A DNA stretch of 64,000 nt. Origin: Ooceraea biroi (taxonomy: Eukaryota; Arthropoda; Insecta; Hymenoptera; Formicidae). Of the stretch, positions 60,769-64,000 are shown piece after piece. Location of the stretch: contig NC_039508.1 of NCBI RefSeq assembly GCF_003672135.1, positions 17,681,945 through 17,745,944 of the forward strand. The letters are read 5' to 3'. The notes under the pieces are model-generated. The model saw nothing but the letters and a program-made list of their open reading frames with translations. It had not been told where the DNA came from and did no database searches. The position numbers and the translations under genes are program-made. Each line of letters begins with the position of its first letter. The stretch's first letter is position 1.

Positions 60769-61436
60769 TAAATTCATACTTTTCGTGTTCAACTTCCGCA
60801 ATTTCTTTTTGCTGAAATTGTGTTGTGAATTTTCTCGATGCTTAAAAAATAAAGAATTTCTTCAATGAATAATTTGTTTATGATTATTAACGCTCGATTT
60901 CACGAAATTATTCTTCTGTGGAATCGTAATGTACATCGTGAAAGCCGGCAGTAATCTTTGCGGAATGGTCAGATCTTACTGCGACATTGAGCGCCCTTCG
61001 GCGTTATCATCGACCGACATTTCCCGACGTGAGGCTACGATTACTTTCGACCGTGCAGGCGAGGAAGCCATTCCGCTAATGGCTCACGTGTATCTACACA
61101 AGAATAAACGAGTAAAAGTAGGGTCACGCGCCGCGCAATTAGGTCGAACGATTTCACATCGTTATCCTAGACCCTCGCATGCGTTAGTTGGCGGCCAGAA
61201 GGTGTCGGAAGATTGCGGGCCGTCTCATTCAGAGAAATACTCTTCACTAATGAACAAATATATGTATTATAGATATAAATTTCTTTATTTTTTTCAAACA
61301 AAAATCCAGTAATTGTACTAGAAACATTTCTTATCAAATCCAGTTGGATTTCTTTATTCTCTATTTTTCCGTAAACAATATAAGATTATTCATAAGATTT
61401 ATTATATTATTGTAAATCTCGGTCGATTTAAAAATT

Positions 61437-61467
61437 AGATCCCAGACATTTTGAATGTCTGAGATCT
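61437..61467. repeat. 14-bp stem hairpin
   Basis: AGATCCCAGACATT, loop TTG, AATGTCTGAGATCT; one mismatch. Followed by an AT-rich tract. Confidence 0.8.
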
Positions 61468-61484
61468 GCAATTTTATTCGCAAA

Positions 61485-61562
61485 AATTTATTATATTAAA
61501 TTATTATATTAAATTATTATATTATATTATATTATAATATATTAAATTATAATTTATTATAT
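61485..61562. repeat. AT-rich simple repeat (ATTATATTAAATT units)
   Basis: Repeated TTATTATATTAAA units merging into TTATATTATATTATA. Confidence 0.85.
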
Positions 61563-62081
61563 TTGAGAGAGACCAAGACACTGCCTTTAATGGATTAAAC
61601 CGTTCACACCGCACTTTTCTTCCCAGCAATTCTTCCGACCGCCGAGTGCTTCGGCATCGTGAAACACTCGGCGAATGCACCACGATCGTGCCGCTCGATT
61701 TGCTCTGCCTCCAGAGTGCCGCTCGCGAAACGGCGTGTCACACGAGTGCAATATCGAGTAGTTCTTTCCGCGCCGATTCACTTGTAGCGATGTATCTAAG
61801 AAATGATGCGACAGTCGTGGAATTTCATCAAGTACGCGCGCAAGTTGCGCTTAAAGCTTCCATCGCGCGATTACAGTCACTCGCAATGATGAACGACTAC
61901 TCGCCGCAGCTTCAGCTAGTGTTGAGGTCTACCTGAGGTAGCGTCCTACTAGCACAAGCCGCTAGACGATAATGGATCGACTCACGCTCCGTTTTAATCC
62001 ATAATGATGACGTCGTCTCGGTGATCGATCAATTATCTCGAAGTGGAGAACGCTTGAGAATTGTCGGGCGATTAAAGGCCG

Positions 62082-62137
62082 CGCATCTTCGTCGGTGTCG
62101 CATCTTCGTCGATGTCGCATCTTCGCGCGATGCGCTG
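62082..62137. repeat. 18-bp tandem repeat, three units
   Basis: Unit GCATCTTCGTCGRTGTC, with the third copy ending in GCGCGATG. Confidence 0.8.
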
Positions 62138-63054
62138 ACGAACGTTCGTCAATCTAATGTTCTCCCCGAAAAGCGCATTAAATGATCGATTTATCAACTG
62201 TTTTTTACCCCTCGACATCTCGCAATCGCGTCTCCTAATGAAGTAAATTTGCATAAAAGTATTCTGCTGTATCCTGCTCAAAAGATAAACTGCGCTCGCT
62301 TTGTTCCTCACGGAAGGCGTTATTCGGACAACGAGGAAACGACGACCTGATCAGCAATAAATTACTCTCGCGACATCGTTATTACATCGCAGCGCGATCT
62401 CCAACGTCTGACAGCTACAACAGTAATTCGAAAAATCGCGGAAGGGCCGTTTTGTGGTCGCTTGCCTCGCCGCGACTTCGTCACGCTAACGCTAACGAGA
62501 CGCTCGCTCGCGATTTGAGATCCGCGAAGAGAGATGTTTCCATTCCAGGCACGTCACTCTCGTAGGTAATTCCCGGATGAAACAGGAGCACCGTCTTCGT
62601 CTCACGGTCTCTCTCGACACGCAAGACCAACCAGGCCCCTTCGGCTACCTGGGCATGCACGCAATGTATTATATAATCGGGACACGCTTGCTACGTGCAT
62701 GGTCGGCGACGGATTCGCGAGCTGCGAGCTGCAGTGATTCCGAAGTACGGAAGGACTCGCATCGAACAAAAGTACCAGAGTCCACGTGCCGGGAATGAAA
62801 GGAGCGGAAGTGCGCCTCCATCTCGGAAGACTCAAGAGACGGGACGTGATTCGGCGTCGCGAAAGGACTGCCAATCCTTCCGCGGAAGTCGCCTTCATCG
62901 ACATGCCGCTCGTCTTAAGCATTAAAGCTAGACTATCATGTAGTCAGAGACGCACGATTCAATGAGGCCGCGCCGGGGATTTACTTGCGTCTTTAGATGT
63001 GCTGCCGAGGTAGAATCGCGATCGGCTGCAGTTTAATGCGCGGGGAATCGAGCT

Positions 63055-63261
63055 AGCTCTGTGAAGTTGGTACTCCGAAATGAGAATTTTACAAAAATTG
63101 ATATGGCATTCGATTGTGCACAATTTGTCTATATTTGTCCATATACAATCGTTTTTTGTCTATCTTGCAAAAAAAAGTAAAAATAAACAGAAGAAGTGAA
63201 GAAATTTTATCATGTGCACTCAATTTTTTAAAAATTCTCATTTCGGCAACTTCACAGAGCT
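63055..63261. mobile_element. MITE family M2, copy C, with 9-bp target duplication
   Basis: Left end AGCTCTGTGAAGTTGGTACT then CCGAAATGAGAATTTT; right end is the inverse, CTTCACAGAGCT preceded by AATTCTCATTTCGGCAA. AATCGAGCT flanks both sides exactly (63046-63054 and 63262-63270). The right arm's palindromic part present in copies A and B is deleted, so this copy is only 207 bp. Confidence 0.85.
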
Positions 63262-63339
63262 AATCGAGCTATCAATTTGCGATTTTGGTGCTTCAACGAT
63301 TTTCGTTAAAATTGGTTCAAGTCTTGTCGGTGGTGTTAT

Positions 63340-63535
63340 ATCAGATTATTGCACAATTTCTGTCGCATTTCGTACGCTTATTTTCAACGCATAATAAATT
63401 ATTATTAGATTTGTTTGTGAACTACGCTGCTAGATAGTATGCAATCAATCTAATGATGCAGTTCAAAAACAAATCTAATAAAGATGTATTCCATGTCGAA
63501 GACAAGCGCACGAAATACGACAGAAATGATGTAAT
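63340..63535. repeat. Imperfect fold-back repeat (about 196 bp)
   Basis: ATTTCTGTCGCATTTCGTAC and TTATTAGATTTGTTTGTGAA on the left (63357-63422) are matched in reverse complement by TTCAAAAACAAATCTAATAA and CGCACGAAATACGACAGAAA on the right (63462-63525). The central loop is about 40 nt. Probably an old MITE; no target duplication identified. Confidence 0.65.
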
Positions 63536-64000
63536 ACCCAATTTATGGAATTTATACTTGGCTCTCTCCATTAACTCGAGTAATATGATAGATACTATGT
63601 CAGTTATCGCGATAATTAAATCATCGTTATTTCTGTAGATAGCAAGGTGTAAAATGTATCTGTAATTTAATGATCGGAGCAAGGTGTAAGTGTGTAAGGT
63701 GTAATTTAATGATAGAATAGCACTCTTTCTATGATGATTCTATAATGATATCACTCTTTCTACTTGCATAATTTAAAGCCGGGACATTTCTGCTAAAAGA
63801 AATTATTTCCATATTGATGGAGGACTTCATAGACGAGTAGAGCGGCAGCGTTTTCAGAACAATCGAGAGAACGGAGAACTCGATAGCTCTCTCAGATTGG
63901 CGGTTTGCTTGCTATGCGTTGCGTTCGAGGAAGGTAAGGAAAGGCACTGAATTTCGATTGCTCTGATTTCTCGAGGCGTTTCCTGAGAACGGAGGACTTC
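63536..64000. other. No gene seen; short direct repeats
   Basis: AGCAAGGTGTAA and TGTAATTTAATGAT recur at 63641-63715, and CACTCTTTCTA recurs at 63721-63761. No coding sequence recognised. Confidence 0.5.

Larger units (their letters stand above)
60771..63045. other. No gene seen; small repeats
   Basis: Contains a hairpin (61437-61467), an AT-rich simple tract (61485-61562) and an 18-bp tandem repeat (62082-62137). Open frames at 60929-61312, 61646-61936 and 62577-62925 have no recognisable domain. Confidence 0.5.
34665..64000 (-). other. Inferred upstream intron of the smooth/hnRNP L-like gene
   Basis: The acceptor at 34665 implies that higher coordinates are intron until the exon ending RRM2. 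I searched the minus strand for codons of the RRM2 end (the GADIY..CCTL.I.YAK segment) and did not see them. The intron would therefore be longer than 29 kb. It holds most of the transposons in the window. This is an inference from one exon and would be overturned by an exon I missed. Confidence 0.6.

Noticed and set aside
1..64000. tRNA genes, rRNA, CRISPR arrays, telomeric TTAGG repeats, retrotransposon reverse transcriptase
   Set aside because: I looked for B-box GTTCGA.TCC motifs with a cloverleaf, regularly spaced repeats, TTAGG runs and RT motifs; none was found.

Overview
This window looks like non-coding, transposon-littered DNA from an insect, most likely an ant or other hymenopteran. 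That assignment is inference. It rests on the CpG-rich but gene-poor background, the dense dinucleotide and trinucleotide microsatellites, and remnants of mariner, piggyBac and DUF4817-type Tc/mariner elements of the kind common in such genomes. There are no operons, phage genes, CRISPR arrays, rRNA genes or recognisable tRNA genes. Almost every open frame is chance.

One host coding exon is recognised: a 64-nt exon on the minus strand at 34601-34664 with good splice sites. It encodes the segment just after RRM2 of hnRNP L (Drosophila smooth, sm), a nuclear RNA-binding splicing factor. I find no other exon of that gene. If none was missed, the window is mostly two adjoining giant introns, at least 29 kb upstream of the exon (34665-64000) and at least 34 kb downstream of it (1-34600).

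Layout by position: 1-3.3 kb holds unique DNA with a roughly 200-bp tandem duplication. 3.3-6.5 kb is a microsatellite-rich, promoter- or UTR-like block with a candidate 57-nt plus-strand intron. 6.5-17.4 kb is mostly featureless. A dead piggyBac copy lies at 17.46-18.47 kb. A mariner-type MITE (family M1, copy 1) lies at 22.3 kb and a deleted mariner at 26.6-27.2 kb. A TIR element lies at 29.9 kb and a near-perfect palindromic MITE at 33.3-33.8 kb. The sm exon follows, then a long purine/pyrimidine tract at 37.4 kb.

From 42 kb on, elements become frequent: three copies of a MITE with apparent 9-bp target duplications (M2), a second deleted mariner (46.4 kb), and three more M1 copies. Two M1 copies carry a nested insertion: a PIF/Harbinger-like element in one, and a piggyBac-like MITE placed exactly in the TTAA of the M1 terminal repeat in the other. 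A 1.7-kb fold-back derivative of a DUF4817-type transposon (57.1-58.8 kb) and two mariner-type MITEs (58.9 and 60.6 kb) complete the set.

I did not find a new molecular system. The most informative items are the isolated sm exon, the fold-back transposon, the nested insertions, and a miRNA-like 85-nt hairpin at 49376-49460. Family names M1, M2 and M3 are labels made for this window only.
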